Numbered from the stretch's first letter, positions 45,887-56,033 are shown. The stretch is DNA of 64,000 bases from Acidobacteriota bacterium (GCA_013285705.1 JABDHA010000003.1:29532-93531); one strand, 5' to 3'. Translations and numbers: made by a program. The notes: generated from the sequence alone by a model not told the origin.

Positions 45887-46825
45887 TTAACGGCCCCGCG
45901 GAATGAATCCGGGACTACCTGTCTTGACCACCGTGTTGTACCGTTCTCTGGTTTGAATGCCATTGATGTCGTCAAACGCATCTTGCGGAAGAGGCGATAT
46001 CTCGAAGTTTTCTTGTGCGTGAGCTTTGGTCTTGGGGGTAGTCAGCAGAGCAGTCCCACGTTGTATCGCCCACGCCAGCAGCACCTGTGCTGGGGTCTTT
46101 CCGAGTCGTTTCGCTACAGCGACAATGACAGGGTCTTCGAGCGGGCCGGGCCTTATTCCATGACCCAAGGGCGCAAAAGCCTGCAACACAATCCCTTTTT
46201 CTTTGCAGAATTCAAGAAGCTCCGTCTCCGGAAGGTAAGGGTGGGATTCCACCTGAATCACGGCTGGCTTGATTCTTGCAGCTTCGTAAAGCGGCTTAAG
46301 CTCCTTTAACCCCACGTCACCTAGTCCGATAGCACGGCATCTGCCGTGGGCTACAAGGTTCTCCATCGCCCTCCAGGTGTCGAGCAACGCTATGCCGTGG
46401 TCGTAAATGACATTGCCATCTTGATCTCGTGGATCTTGCTCCTCTCCAGGCTCGAATGCGAACGGGGTGTGGCTGAAATAAAGATCCAGATAGTCCACCT
46501 GGAGCCGCTCACAGCTCGCTTCAAACGCCGGTTCCACTCGTTCCGGTCGATGATTTGTATTCCATAACTTCGTGGCAAGGAAGATGTCCTTGCGCTCAAT
46601 GCCTCCGACGGCGAGCCCAGCCTGCAAGCCTTGGGCTACCTCGCGCTCGTTGCGATACCGCTCCGCACAATCGAACTGACGGAACCCTGCCGCGAGCGCA
46701 TCCCTGGTGGCGGTGATCGTCGTTGCCGGATCGGGAACCAAGGTTCCGAACCCGAGCGCAGGCATATGATCCACACCGTTGTTGAGCGGTAGCTTAATTA
46801 ATCGGAATTCAGCAGCTTCAATCAT
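45887..46825 (-). CDS. Aldo-keto reductase
   Basis: A TIM-barrel NADPH reductase. The tetrad is visible: Asp and Tyr in FDCAERYRNEREVAQGL, Lys in IFLATKLWNTN, and His in LDLYFSHTPF. IQVESHPYLPETELLEFCK and LLAWAIQRGTALLTTPKT are typical. The ATG at 46825 has GAGG seven bases before it. It lies 72 bases ahead of the SDR gene in the same direction, so both may share a transcript. Likely role is reduction of aldehydes or ketones. Confidence 0.9.
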   Translation of the reverse strand: MIEAAEFRLIKLPLNNGVDHMPALGFGTLVPDPATTITATRDALAAGFRQFDCAERYRNEREVAQGLQAGLAVGGIERKDIFLATKLWNTNHRPERVEPAFEASCERLQVDYLDLYFSHTPFAFEPGEEQDPRDQDGNVIYDHGIALLDTWRAMENLVAHGRCRAIGLGDVGLKELKPLYEAARIKPAVIQVESHPYLPETELLEFCKEKGIVLQAFAPLGHGIRPGPLEDPVIVAVAKRLGKTPAQVLLAWAIQRGTALLTTPKTKAHAQENFEISPLPQDAFDDINGIQTRERYNTVVKTGSPGFIPRGR

Positions 46826-46996
46826 AGTCAAACCTCTGCAATATGTTTCTGCGTCCAGCGACGGCGCCGGGTCGCTTCAATCTACATTTGTGGTGCGTGC
46901 TTGGCCCGCTAAACAAAATCAAAAGAAGTCGACTCCCTCATCGCTTCTCATCAAGTTCCTGCTAGAAAAGGTATTGAATCCTTGCGCTCGTCACCT

Positions 46997-47677
46997 TTAC
47001 TTCAAGAAGGTGAAGTGACGGTCCATCGGGAGGCGTGACTTAGGAGTCCTGGCGTAAAAGTCCGCCTCATCTCGATAACCAAGTACGAGTAGGACAGTCG
47101 CCGTAAAGCCTTTTTGTCTCAACCCGAGTTCGGCATCGAGTATTCGTGAGTTGAAGCCTTCAAGGGGACTCGCGTTGATCCCCAACTCTTCTGCAGCCAT
47201 CAAGCTCATGCCAAGCGCGAGATAGGTTTGTTTTTCCATCCAATGCTGCAGGTCCTTTACGTCGTAACGGTGCAGATCGATCCACATCCGCACTGTGGCC
47301 TGCCATTGATCGGCTAAAGCCTCAGTCGGAAATTTGCCATCGGCGACCTCTTTGGCGTGCAGTTCATCGAGGTACTCGTTTGAAAGCGTTTCACGAGTGG
47401 CGAGCACGATGATATGGGATGCGTCCCTTACCTTCGGGACATTGAAGTCAAAGCCTTCACCCATGTGGTCCGCAATTCTCGAACGCGATTCCGGAGTTGA
47501 TGCGACCAGATAATGCGTACTTTGTGCATTGACTGAGGTGGGGATGGAGTAGATGAACTTCAGAAGCTTGTCGACGACGTCGTTGGGAATACGCCGACTT
47601 GGGTCGTATTTTTTAGGAAAGTGGCCAGATTCTATTAATTCATTTAAGTTCACAGTCGGTCCTTCACGAGTTCTCAT
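46997..47677 (-). CDS. NfsB-like FMN nitroreductase
   Basis: A 226-residue flavin oxidoreductase. KYDPSRRIPNDVVDKLLKFI and PTSVNAQSTHYLVASTPESR are the FMN-binding start, and AAEELGINASPLEGFNSRIL is the typical late motif. TVLLVLGYRDEADFYARTPKSRL matches the end of NfsB-type proteins. Probably NAD(P)H-dependent reduction of quinones or nitro compounds. The ATG at 47677 has GGGGAG upstream and is preferred to 47755. Confidence 0.85.
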   Translation of the reverse strand: MRTREGPTVNLNELIESGHFPKKYDPSRRIPNDVVDKLLKFIYSIPTSVNAQSTHYLVASTPESRSRIADHMGEGFDFNVPKVRDASHIIVLATRETLSNEYLDELHAKEVADGKFPTEALADQWQATVRMWIDLHRYDVKDLQHWMEKQTYLALGMSLMAAEELGINASPLEGFNSRILDAELGLRQKGFTATVLLVLGYRDEADFYARTPKSRLPMDRHFTFLK

Positions 47678-48107
47678 TGCTCCCCTGTTGGGGGGAACTA
47701 CCTTGTAAGTCTCAACCTTTACCAAAGTCCTAACTGAGCTAGAAAGGCTGATCATCTACACTACTCGACACTCATTATCGAGCCTTTTAACGTTGTTATT
47801 GTGGCCGGCCCGATACACGGCGACATGATCATCACAAACGGCACGATATGACAAACAGTTCGGTCTCGCAATTCCCATCGGACTCTTTTCGCTGCAACCT
47901 TAGCCTTTCAATCTTGCAATACTCCGCTTGATTCAAACGGCATGTGGAACAAAAATTGGCCTTCGTGCAGGCCAAACAGTTATGCTGCCTGCACAGTACA
48001 CACACAGTGATCTGATGACTACGGATCTTCTAAAACTGCCACGATGACTAGTTCAAGTATCGGTTGGCCAGTCTTAGAGATATTCAGATAGGGGTTCTGA
48101 TGGAACT
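47678..48107. other. Gene-free gap
   Basis: It is AT-rich and probably contains the nitroreductase promoter. No repeat or RNA gene was recognised. Confidence 0.4.
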
Positions 48108-48500
48108 TTACTTTGCAGGTATATGTGTCGGGGCGCCTTTGTCCTTTACAAAAAACGCAATGAACTTCGCAGGTTCCGTCTTACTTGCGTTACGGCCGAT
48201 CACATGGATATCGTTGGGGCTTTCATAGAAGGTTTGACCAGCAGTTAGGGTCATTTCCTTTCCACCCCGTACCTGCATTACCACGGACCCTTGCAGCAGA
48301 TAGACAAACACATGAGCATTATGGCGATGTATGGGCTCAGAACCGCCTGGCGGGTATACAACCGTGATCATTGTGCCTTCTTTACCCGGGAACTCGGGGA
48401 GATCCTTCGACAGCAGTGGCGTTACCTTAATCTCCTGCGCGAACAGCCAGGTGGGGGCTAACCAAACCATGCACAAGATTAGCTTTGCGATCTTCATCAT
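48108..48500 (-). CDS. Exported single-domain cupin
   Basis: A 130-residue protein with a signal peptide (LILCMVWLAPTWLFAQ, cleavage after Ala-Gln region) and one cupin barrel. The first motif is PPGGSEPIHRHNAHVFVYLLQGS, which has two His metal ligands and a following Glu-position change. The second motif is AGQTFYESPNDIHVIGRNAS. It is likely periplasmic. GAGGAG precedes the ATG. Function is unknown beyond small-molecule or metal binding. Confidence 0.8.
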   Translation of the reverse strand: MMKIAKLILCMVWLAPTWLFAQEIKVTPLLSKDLPEFPGKEGTMITVVYPPGGSEPIHRHNAHVFVYLLQGSVVMQVRGGKEMTLTAGQTFYESPNDIHVIGRNASKTEPAKFIAFFVKDKGAPTHIPAK

Positions 48501-48641
48501 TCGTCTCCTCGATTATTTTTTGTTGCGGCGGGAACCGCGTTCAATTTGGTTCTATGTCGGTTCCCCAGAATTTGGGTCCAGGATGTCATCGTCGTCTACA
48601 CCTCTCACGCAAGCGTCGACCAGCTCATCATCTGAATCTCC

Positions 48642-49406
48642 TCAGTACGCCCAGTTCATACGGAAGTCCGCATGCAACGTCAGACCTCCATCTACGTACA
48701 GGGTCTGACCGGTAAACGTACCTAGCATCGCCGCTGGCGAGAAACACAAAACCAGCCGGACTCGGCAGAACGACCAATGGGGATGTATTTCTCAAACATC
48801 GATCGTTTCGCGGCATCGTCTTTCCACAACGCATTGATCGGCGCAATCGTAGCGCCCGGCGCTACTGCGTTGGCGCGGATGGCCACGATCTGCATATTCG
48901 AGCGCAATGGTACGCCATGAGGTTTCCTAGGCCTCCTTTGCTGACGGAATATGCCACGAAATTGGGCTTGGGCACGATTTCGTGATTAGACGAATTCATA
49001 AGAATCAAGCCCGAGTCCTATTGCAGGAGATGTTCAATGCGGCCGGGCTACAGAGAAAAGCTCCGCGGAGATTAACACCGACTACCTCTTCAAAATCCTT
49101 GAGAGTGAATTCGTGAGTTGGACTCTGGCGATTGGTTCCTGCATTGTTGATCAACACGTCAAGGCCTCCCAGAAGACTTTCCACTCTGCCGAATTGATCG
49201 CCGACTTCATCCTCTCTAGTCACATCGAGATTTTCGACAAAGACTCGCGCCGGATGCCTCTCTTGAAATTCCTGTTGCACCCCGAGCAATATTTCATCCG
49301 CTACCACATCGGTGACAAGAACATTGGCCTCTTCGCAGGCGAATCGGCGCGCGGTCGCGAGACAATGCCCTGTGATTAGAACTCTCTTGTTCGTTAATCC
49401 GTTCAT
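48642..49406 (-). pseudogene. Glucose-1-dehydrogenase-like SDR, decayed
   Basis: It starts MNGLTNKRVLITG at 49406 with a good GAGGAGG ribosome site, but most of the glycine-rich cofactor loop is deleted (ITG runs straight into HCLATARRFACEEANVLVTDV). VLINNAGTNRQSPTHEFTLKD is intact. The frame then breaks near 49030. The remaining parts in other frames are IRANAVAPGATIAP and, after another shift near 48715, TGQTLYVDGGLTLHADF with a TGA at 48642-48644. At least three lesions. Confidence 0.8.
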
Positions 49407-49556
49407 CGTGCCTCCTCTAAGAGACCCGTTGCGAGGGAACGGTCGAGGATAATGGGACGTTCTGCAGACAGCTGATCCCGGGCTACATCCGCGAAAGAAC
49501 AAATGGCCTGCCTCGGGTCGAGGCAGGCTCATCTCATGTCGTTCGCCAACCAAGGA

Positions 49557-50417
49557 TTACGCCAGATTCGACTCGGTTGCAGGGCCATCACTCATCGTGA
49601 TCTTTCCATTAAGGCCCGTTGGGAAGAATCCTCCTTGTCGCGCGTGAGCTTGCATCCCGAAGGCTAGATGCAAAACCTGTCCCGCAGTTCGGGTCGCGGC
49701 CAAGCCGTTGCTGAGATTGATCGAGAGGTATTGGGTCACTTTTCCACTAGGAGGTGGAATGAGATCGGCGCCGTCGACGGCCGAAGAATGTATGTTCAAC
49801 TTTGCTACCTGCGTGTGAATGCTTCCCGCATGTTCAGCTTCCGCGGCCAGGAGGCGAGCCGCCGTAGTGATCACGCCGGGTGTTGTGAGCATGCCGGCTG
49901 CGCCTGTATAAGCGGTTACCCCAATATCCTCGAGAATTCGTGCCACCGTCAGAAAGTCCGCTTGACTGCCAAATCCGATTCCCAAAGCATTTAGATTGAT
50001 ATTCGGTTTTGCGACGGCGGCATTCCCAAGCGCACTTCTGAGCAGAATGACATGAGCTCGCTCGTCCGACCCGATCTCAGCGGCGATGTCCCGGCTGAAG
50101 ACTTCGTTATTGTCGAAGACCACCTTCGAACCTCCTGCGGTCTCACCACCAGAGGTCGGATTCCCACCGGTTGCCTTACCGTCGATACCGATACCGAAGC
50201 CGGTAATCGATTTACCTTCTATGGCATAGGTATAAAATTCTGCTTCAAGATACTCGAGGTTGAGAGCGAAGTTGAGGATATCTGTTTCTGTGATTGCCTC
50301 CGTTGCACTCATGGGTGACCCGCCGCCCATTGCGGCGCTGGCGGCATCCATGTTTTTCATAAAACGCTCACGGTTCGGGGACGCAGACGCAAGGTCGTCG
50401 AACAAATTCTTTGGCAT
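49557..50417 (-). CDS. Ferritin-like domain protein (desiccation-related type)
   Basis: A 286-residue protein with a ferritin-like four-helix fold. LNFALNLEYLEAEFYTYAI carries the first Glu pair, and EIGSDERAHVILLRSALG the E-x-x-x-x-H pair. AARLLAAEAEHAGSIHTQV gives the second set. The middle holds a Gly-rich insert. Relatives occur in stress-resistant bacteria. It may bind iron or manganese, but it has no proven activity. The ATG at 50417 has GGAG upstream. It has no obvious signal peptide. Confidence 0.8.
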   Translation of the reverse strand: MPKNLFDDLASASPNRERFMKNMDAASAAMGGGSPMSATEAITETDILNFALNLEYLEAEFYTYAIEGKSITGFGIGIDGKATGGNPTSGGETAGGSKVVFDNNEVFSRDIAAEIGSDERAHVILLRSALGNAAVAKPNINLNALGIGFGSQADFLTVARILEDIGVTAYTGAAGMLTTPGVITTAARLLAAEAEHAGSIHTQVAKLNIHSSAVDGADLIPPPSGKVTQYLSINLSNGLAATRTAGQVLHLAFGMQAHARQGGFFPTGLNGKITMSDGPATESNLA

Positions 50418-50491
50418 ACGATTCTCCAATATTTGTTGGTTGGGGCCGTCTTAGGTCAATCTCGGGACTGTTGGCCAGCGGTCATGTCCAG

Positions 50492-50897
50492 AGTTGCGGA
50501 TGCGCAAGACTCATCACTCTGAGGTATTGCCGATGTTTCCTCTTACAGAGGGATAGCGCAGAGAAATTATCGAATCCACACCATGCAGCTGTGATCCGAA
50601 AATATGCAGGGTTGCACCTGTTATTTTCTCTAGGTAATTGTTGCGATTTTCTCGAACACTCACGACAAGGCACGCTACCGAATAGCCGATTGAACACTGA
50701 TCGTCTCAGGCGACTGAACCAGTGCGACCCTTCGTTCTTGCCGCCTGCACGAACGGCAGGCAGTAGACGGGCGGCAGTTGAAGCGATGACACGTCGTTTG
50801 GCTCTCAACAAGCGGGTCTTGGTGGCAGGCAAAGAGAGGCGTAAGCGAGCCGCAACTTCGTTCAAGGACAAGTCGTCATTAAGCCGTATCTGCAGAC
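50492..50897. repeat. Long repeat, copy 2 (truncated sigma-factor gene)
   Basis: Same orientation as copy 1 at 505-929. On the minus strand it still encodes IRLNDDLSLNEVAARLRLSL and the TKTRLLRAKRR helix of the sigma region 4. The N-terminal half of the sigma gene is gone. The similarity stops exactly at 50897, next to transposase sequence. A frame change near the 3' end alters the sigma C-terminus compared with copy 1. Confidence 0.85.
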
Positions 50898-50898
50898 A

Positions 50899-51184
50899 GA
50901 GGAGCATTTCGGTTCCTTGCCATCCACATGAACGAAGCAGCTCGACAGCGGGCGAGAGATCTATGGAACACGCCGGAGTTTGAGCATGCACAGCGACAAC
51001 GGAAGAAGGTCGAGGCTCTGTTCGCAGAACTGAAGAACCGCATCGGCCTTCACCGCCTGCGTCTGCGCAGGTTGAAGTTCGTACAGGAACAGTTCTTCCT
51101 GGGCCGCCCACTGCCCAGAACATCAAACGACTGGTCCGATTCCTGAGAGCACCAACGATATCCCCAACACTTGTGACTGCCTGA
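50899..51184 (+). pseudogene. IS1182-like transposase, C-terminal remnant
   Basis: The plus-strand frame gives MNEAARQRARDLWNTPEFEHA, then RKKVEALFAELKNRIGL, LHRLRLRRLKFVQEQFFL, the typical end of DDE transposases of the IS1182 family (R-K-x-V-E-x-x-F-A-x-L-K holds the catalytic Glu). Near 51103 the frame shifts and the rest reads TAQNIKRLVRFLR to a TGA at 51182-51184. The first two thirds of the gene are absent. Its left edge coincides with the break in the sigma repeat. Confidence 0.75.
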
Positions 51185-51453
51185 ACACCGGCAGCAACAC
51201 TGCCCGAGTCATTTTCGCGCGGTCTCCATCTTAGAACGCCAGAACCGACGTCGACTTTTTCAACACCCACGGGACAAAGCACTCAGTGAGCCCGGTCGGA
51301 TCGGCTATGCCTCTGGCACGTTGCCGTATAACCGGCTTCTCGGACAAGTCAACTTTGCGGTCGAAAGTGAGCGTCATGCCGGTGTTGTCTGGCGGAAGTG
51401 CATCGCTCCTGCCACCTCTGTACAGCGCTGGAACTCGGTAGACTGAACTACGG

Positions 51454-54400
51454 ATGAAAGCCATCGAATCCAGTACCATCGCGGTCCTTGCCGAAAAGCC
51501 TTCTGTCGCACGAGACATTGCACGTGTCCTCGGAGCCGACAAGCGGGGCGAAGGCTACCTCCAAGGAAACGGCCATGTTGTCACATGGGCGATTGGACAT
51601 CTGGTTTCTTTGGCACAACCGCACGAGATCAATCCTGAATGGCGGCAATGGCGCTTCGATCGATTGCCGATCTTGCCCGCGCAATGGCCTCTGGTTGTCT
51701 ACGAGCGAACGAAAAATCAGTTCGAAGTAGTGCGAAAGATCCTGACGTCCCCACGGGTGTCGCGGATCGTGTGTGCAACGGATGCCGGGCGGGAAGGGGA
51801 ACTGATCTTCCGCTACATCTACGAGGCGGCTGGGAGCAACAAGCCGGTAAGCCGGCTTTGGATTTCCTCATTGACCCCGGATGCCATCCGCAAGGGGTTC
51901 GACAAGCTTCGTCCAGGCAGTGACTATGATCGATTGGCCGACGCCGCCAGCGGACGAAGCCGAGCCGATTGGCTTGTTGGCATGAATCTGTCGCGTGCCT
52001 ATTCGATCGTCTACAGTGAGGAGCTTTCCGTCGGCCGGGTGCAGACGCCGACCCTGGCCATGATTGTCGATCGCGAACTCACTCTCCAGCGCTTCGTCCC
52101 CGAAGACTACATCGAGGTCGTCGCGACTTTCCAGAGACGGGAAAATCCGAACCAGGAAACATACGAGGGGACATGGTTCCGTACGCATACAGAATCGAAC
52201 AAGGACAAAGACGCCCAGGCGAACATCTCTCGATTGCCTGCCGATGGCCAGGAGGCCAACAAGATCCTTCTTCGGGCTCGTGCGGGCGAAGCCGTCATCG
52301 AGTCACTTTCATCTGAGACGCAACGGATGCAACCGCCCCTGCTATACGATCTTACAGAACTGCAGCGGCATGCCAATCGCCTATACGGCTTTAGCGCCCA
52401 AGAGACCCTCGACACGGCGCAGACTCTCTATGAACGGCACAAACTGATCAGCTATCCCAGGACAGACAGTCGTCATCTTTCTGCTGATGTTGCCTCTACA
52501 GCTTCAGGCATTGTTGCCGCAGTTTCGAAAAGCTATGAGACGCAACTGGCTGCTGGAACAGGGAAGCGGCCTCTGGGAAAGCGGTATGTCGACGACAGTA
52601 AGGTCAGTGACCACCACGCCATCATTCCGACTGCGGTTTCCCCCGAGAAGGCCCAGCTCACCGAAAAGGAACGCAAGATCTACGGCCTAATCTGCCGCCG
52701 CTTCCTCATGATGTGGCATGATGATTACCTTCAGGCCGTCACGACCGTGATTACCACCATCACGCATGAAGAATTCGTCGACCGTTACCGAACCGCCGGC
52801 ACCGTCGTGCAGCAGATGGGTTGGAAGGTCCTGGACATTGGGGCGGAAGGACGGAAGCGAGAGATGAAGGGCAGTGCCGAGGAGAAAACTCCGGAGCAGA
52901 TCCTGCCGGTGGATCTTGCGCAGGGACAACTCCAGGACATCGTAGATATCGAAGCCCGGAAAAAGAAGACCAGGCCCCCGAAGCGCTTCACGGAGGGCAC
53001 GCTCTTGACGGCGATGCAGACAGCAGGCCAAAGCCTGGACGAGAGGGAACTGTCCGACGCGATGAAAGAGACGGGCCTCGGTACGCCTGCCACACGTGCG
53101 GCCACGATCGAAGTGCTATTGAAACGCGGCTATATCGTTCGTACGGGCAAGAGCCTGGAGGCGACGGGAAAGGGGATCCATCTCATTGAAGTGGTTCATC
53201 CCGAGGTTAAGAGTCCTGCGATGACCGGCCAGTGGGAGGCCTTTCTCAAGAAGATCCAACATGGTGAATGCCAGCTGGAGCCATTCCTGGATAGCATCAG
53301 TCAATACGTGCGTTCTGTCGTCGGAAAAGTTGGTCAGACTTCGCCCGTTCAACCAGCGTCGGTAGTTCCTTCCACCCCGAAGGTCTCCGATTCACCTGCT
53401 TTACCAAGCCCAAAGATAATTCCCAACGGCGCGAGTCTCACCGAGCTATTGCAAAACGCATTCGGCTTCTCTGCGTTCAGGCCCAATCAGGAAGACGTCT
53501 GTGAGGCAGTGACGGCGGGAAAAGATGCGCTGCTTGTCATGCCGACCGGCTCAGGCAAGTCACTCTGTTACCAGTTGCCGGGACTGGCACGAGGCGGGAC
53601 GACCCTCGTGATCAGTCCACTCATCGCTCTGATGGACGATCAGGTGCTGAAGCTGAAGCAGCAGGGGTTCGCTGTTGAGTGCATTCATTCAGGTCGCGAT
53701 CGTGAAACTTCCCGCCGCGTCTGTTCCGACTACTTGGGGGGCAAACTACAGTTCCTCTTCATTGCCCCAGAACGGCTTCGAGTGGCCGGCTTCCCCGAAA
53801 TGCTCGCGAAGCGAAAACCCTCGCTGATCGCCATCGATGAGGCGCACTGTATCTCGCAGTGGGGCCACGATTTTCGACCGGACTATCGGATGCTTAGCCA
53901 GCATTTACCGGGTCTTCGTCCTGCTCCGATACTGGCACTCACGGCCACGGCGACACCACTGGTTCAAAATGACATCGCCACTCAGCTAGGTTTGACTGCG
54001 CCCACGCACTTCATCCATGGTTTCCGCCGCGAAAACATAGCAATCGAGATCGTAGAAGCCTTGCCTTCACAACGGCCTCAACTGGCTCGGGAGATCTTGC
54101 TTGAGGAGAAGCACCGGCCAGCCATCGTGTATGCCCCGACGCGCAAGCAGGCGGACAGCCTGGCAGAAGATTTTGCTGCAGAATTTGGTGTAGCCACCTA
54201 CCATGCGGGGCTGGATGCCGAGCGACGACGACGAGTGCAGGAAGAATTCATGGCGGGCAAGCTGGACGTCATGGTGGCAACGATAGCGTTCGGCATGGGG
54301 ATCGATAAGCCGGATGTTCGCACCGTAGTTCATACCGCCCTGCCAGGCAGTCTGGAAGGCTATTACCAGGAGATTGGCCGCGCCGGGCGCGACGGAAAGC

Positions 54401-55482
54401 AGAGTCGCGCGATCCTCATGCATTCGTATGGAGACCGTCATACTCATGACTTCTTTTTCAGTCGAGATTACCCGGATGTTGCGCTACTAGACCGAATGTT
54501 CGCAAGACTTCATACAGAACCCCAACCTAAGGAGGTGCTTCGTAAGGCCTTGGCGATGGAGGCAGATCTGTTTGATAAAGCACTCGAGAAACTGTGGATT
54601 CACAAAGGTGCAGTGCTCGACTTCGCGGAGAATGTAAGCCAGGGCGACGCACTATGGCGCTCGTCTTACATGCAACAGGGTGATCAAAAACGGGCGCAGA
54701 TCGATCAGATGATTCGCTTTGCGGAGAGCAATCAATGCCGCATGACGTCCCTTGTGCGTCACTTTGGCGATACGTCAGATAGCGCTACGGCTTGTGGTGT
54801 GTGCGATTTCTGTGCTCCGGCCAGGTGCATTGCCCAGAGATTCCGAACGGCTACGGAAGAGGAGCGAACAGCTCTCTATCGAGTGTTGCGCGGCATGCGA
54901 TCCGTCCTTTCCAAATCGACCGGCAAGCTGTACGCCGAGCTTTATCCAGGAAACGAGATCAGCCGAGACAACTTCGAAGAAGTCTTGGGAGCCATGGCCC
55001 GGGCAGAACTCCTCACGTTTGCAGATGCTGTGTTCGAGAAACAAGGCAAACAGATTCCCTATCGCACCGTCAGACTTTCTCCAGCGGGACGAGTCGTCGA
55101 TGAGTCCGTTCCGGTACTCTTCGTCATGAAGGATGCTGCACGGCCTGTTCCCAAGCGCAAAGGAAAGAAGAACTCAAGTAAGTCCAAGGCAGCTTCGGGA
55201 GCTACAGCTCGAACGCAATCTGGGCAGGCAAGAACAGGAGCAGCTGTGTCCGAGCGGGAGCCGCAGGTTCGTATTGAACAGGCTTTGCGCGCATGGCGAC
55301 TGAACGAGGCGAAGCACAGAAAGATTCCGGCATTTCGGGTCTTTGGCGATCGGGCGCTGCGTGGTATCGCTGCGACCTGTCCTCGAAGCGATGCAGAGTT
55401 GTTAGCTGTGCCGGGAATCGGGATGGGCATCGTGAAAAGATATGGAACTCAGATCTATCGTCTAATTGCAGGTTCGAGTTGA
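51454..55482 (+). CDS. Topoisomerase III-RecQ helicase-HRDC fusion protein
   Basis: One frame of 1342 codons. Residues 1-150 form the Toprim domain (AEKPSVARDIARVLG; DAGREGE at 110-116). SVGRVQTPTLAM is near 193-204, and the catalytic Tyr334 lies in ISYPRTDSRHLS. The topoisomerase core ends near 630, followed by a Pro/Ser-rich linker. RecQ starts at 663 (LLQNAFGFSAFRPNQED), with Walker A TGSGKS (Lys702), DEAH at 795-798, GMGIDKPDVRTV, and GRAGRDGK. The RecQ zinc site is Cys1095, 1114, 1117 and 1120. A basic linker (around 1230) precedes an HRDC domain at about 1270-1340 (FRVFGDRALRGIA; LLAVPGIGMGIVKRYG). Separate TopB and RecQ are each about 600-650 residues, so both are complete. Expected role is dissolving double Holliday junctions and decatenation. 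Confidence 0.95.
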   Translation: MKAIESSTIAVLAEKPSVARDIARVLGADKRGEGYLQGNGHVVTWAIGHLVSLAQPHEINPEWRQWRFDRLPILPAQWPLVVYERTKNQFEVVRKILTSPRVSRIVCATDAGREGELIFRYIYEAAGSNKPVSRLWISSLTPDAIRKGFDKLRPGSDYDRLADAASGRSRADWLVGMNLSRAYSIVYSEELSVGRVQTPTLAMIVDRELTLQRFVPEDYIEVVATFQRRENPNQETYEGTWFRTHTESNKDKDAQANISRLPADGQEANKILLRARAGEAVIESLSSETQRMQPPLLYDLTELQRHANRLYGFSAQETLDTAQTLYERHKLISYPRTDSRHLSADVASTASGIVAAVSKSYETQLAAGTGKRPLGKRYVDDSKVSDHHAIIPTAVSPEKAQLTEKERKIYGLICRRFLMMWHDDYLQAVTTVITTITHEEFVDRYRTAGTVVQQMGWKVLDIGAEGRKREMKGSAEEKTPEQILPVDLAQGQLQDIVDIEARKKKTRPPKRFTEGTLLTAMQTAGQSLDERELSDAMKETGLGTPATRAATIEVLLKRGYIVRTGKSLEATGKGIHLIEVVHPEVKSPAMTGQWEAFLKKIQHGECQLEPFLDSISQYVRSVVGKVGQTSPVQPASVVPSTPKVSDSPALPSPKIIPNGASLTELLQNAFGFSAFRPNQEDVCEAVTAGKDALLVMPTGSGKSLCYQLPGLARGGTTLVISPLIALMDDQVLKLKQQGFAVECIHSGRDRETSRRVCSDYLGGKLQFLFIAPERLRVAGFPEMLAKRKPSLIAIDEAHCISQWGHDFRPDYRMLSQHLPGLRPAPILALTATATPLVQNDIATQLGLTAPTHFIHGFRRENIAIEIVEALPSQRPQLAREILLEEKHRPAIVYAPTRKQADSLAEDFAAEFGVATYHAGLDAERRRRVQEEFMAGKLDVMVATIAFGMGIDKPDVRTVVHTALPGSLEGYYQEIGRAGRDGKQSRAILMHSYGDRHTHDFFFSRDYPDVALLDRMFARLHTEPQPKEVLRKALAMEADLFDKALEKLWIHKGAVLDFAENVSQGDALWRSSYMQQGDQKRAQIDQMIRFAESNQCRMTSLVRHFGDTSDSATACGVCDFCAPARCIAQRFRTATEEERTALYRVLRGMRSVLSKSTGKLYAELYPGNEISRDNFEEVLGAMARAELLTFADAVFEKQGKQIPYRTVRLSPAGRVVDESVPVLFVMKDAARPVPKRKGKKNSSKSKAASGATARTQSGQARTGAAVSEREPQVRIEQALRAWRLNEAKHRKIPAFRVFGDRALRGIAATCPRSDAELLAVPGIGMGIVKRYGTQIYRLIAGSS

Positions 55483-56033
55483 TTTCGAAATATGGCAGTT
55501 CGCGTCCACGTTCTTCGCTAGAGGCCCGGCCTCGTCGTCGGGAAGGGATGTGGTAGCTTTCGCCTTTTTCATTGGCCCTCCTCCAATTTCAACGGAACAA
55601 GGCGACTCGGATTTCTCACCGGTAGTTTATCGCCATCCCGTGATCGTGGATTGACCCTCTCATCCCAGCTAACCGGACAACCCTACTCCAAAGGCGCCTT
55701 TTTATAATGTGTGCCTCCCACATAGCCCGTTGGCCGCCAAGTGTCCGATTAGCCGACTTTTCATCCAAGTGGAAAGTCACACGCCGGAAATCAGTAAACG
55801 CTAGTGCGTTTTCGGGTAGTGATCAGATTTTCCCGCCATGCAGGGCTTGTCCGCGATGATTACATCATCACCGCGAATACGGCACTCGTCGAAAAGGCAT
55901 GGGCGTATTCGCGCAGCCGCGTGCTCTGTGCGGCAGCACGTCTCGGCATTGGAGACGCGCTTGAAGACGAGGTGCGCAGAATTCTGACCTGCGTTTGGGA
56001 TTTGACTGACTCTCAGGCGATGGCTCGCTGAAG
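55483..56033. other. Gene-free gap containing direct repeat A
   Basis: No recognised coding sequence. Direct repeat A lies at 55731-55804. A plus-strand frame of 75 codons (55804-56031) has no ribosome site or motif and is treated as accidental. Confidence 0.4.
55731..55804 (+). repeat. Direct repeat A flanking the Tat-hydrolase gene
   Basis: It matches 58292-58364 in the same orientation at about 78 percent by eye. Shared blocks are CCAAGTGTCCGA, GCCGACT, CCAAGTGGAAAGT, CACAC and GGAAATCAGT, followed by CTAG. A weaker match may extend 10 bases further left. No transposase is attached to this copy. Confidence 0.7.

Noticed and set aside
50411..50983. Plus-strand frame of 190 codons across the repeat copy
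   Set aside because: It spans the ferritin-like gene start, the sigma remnant in antisense and the transposase edge, so it is a composite accident.
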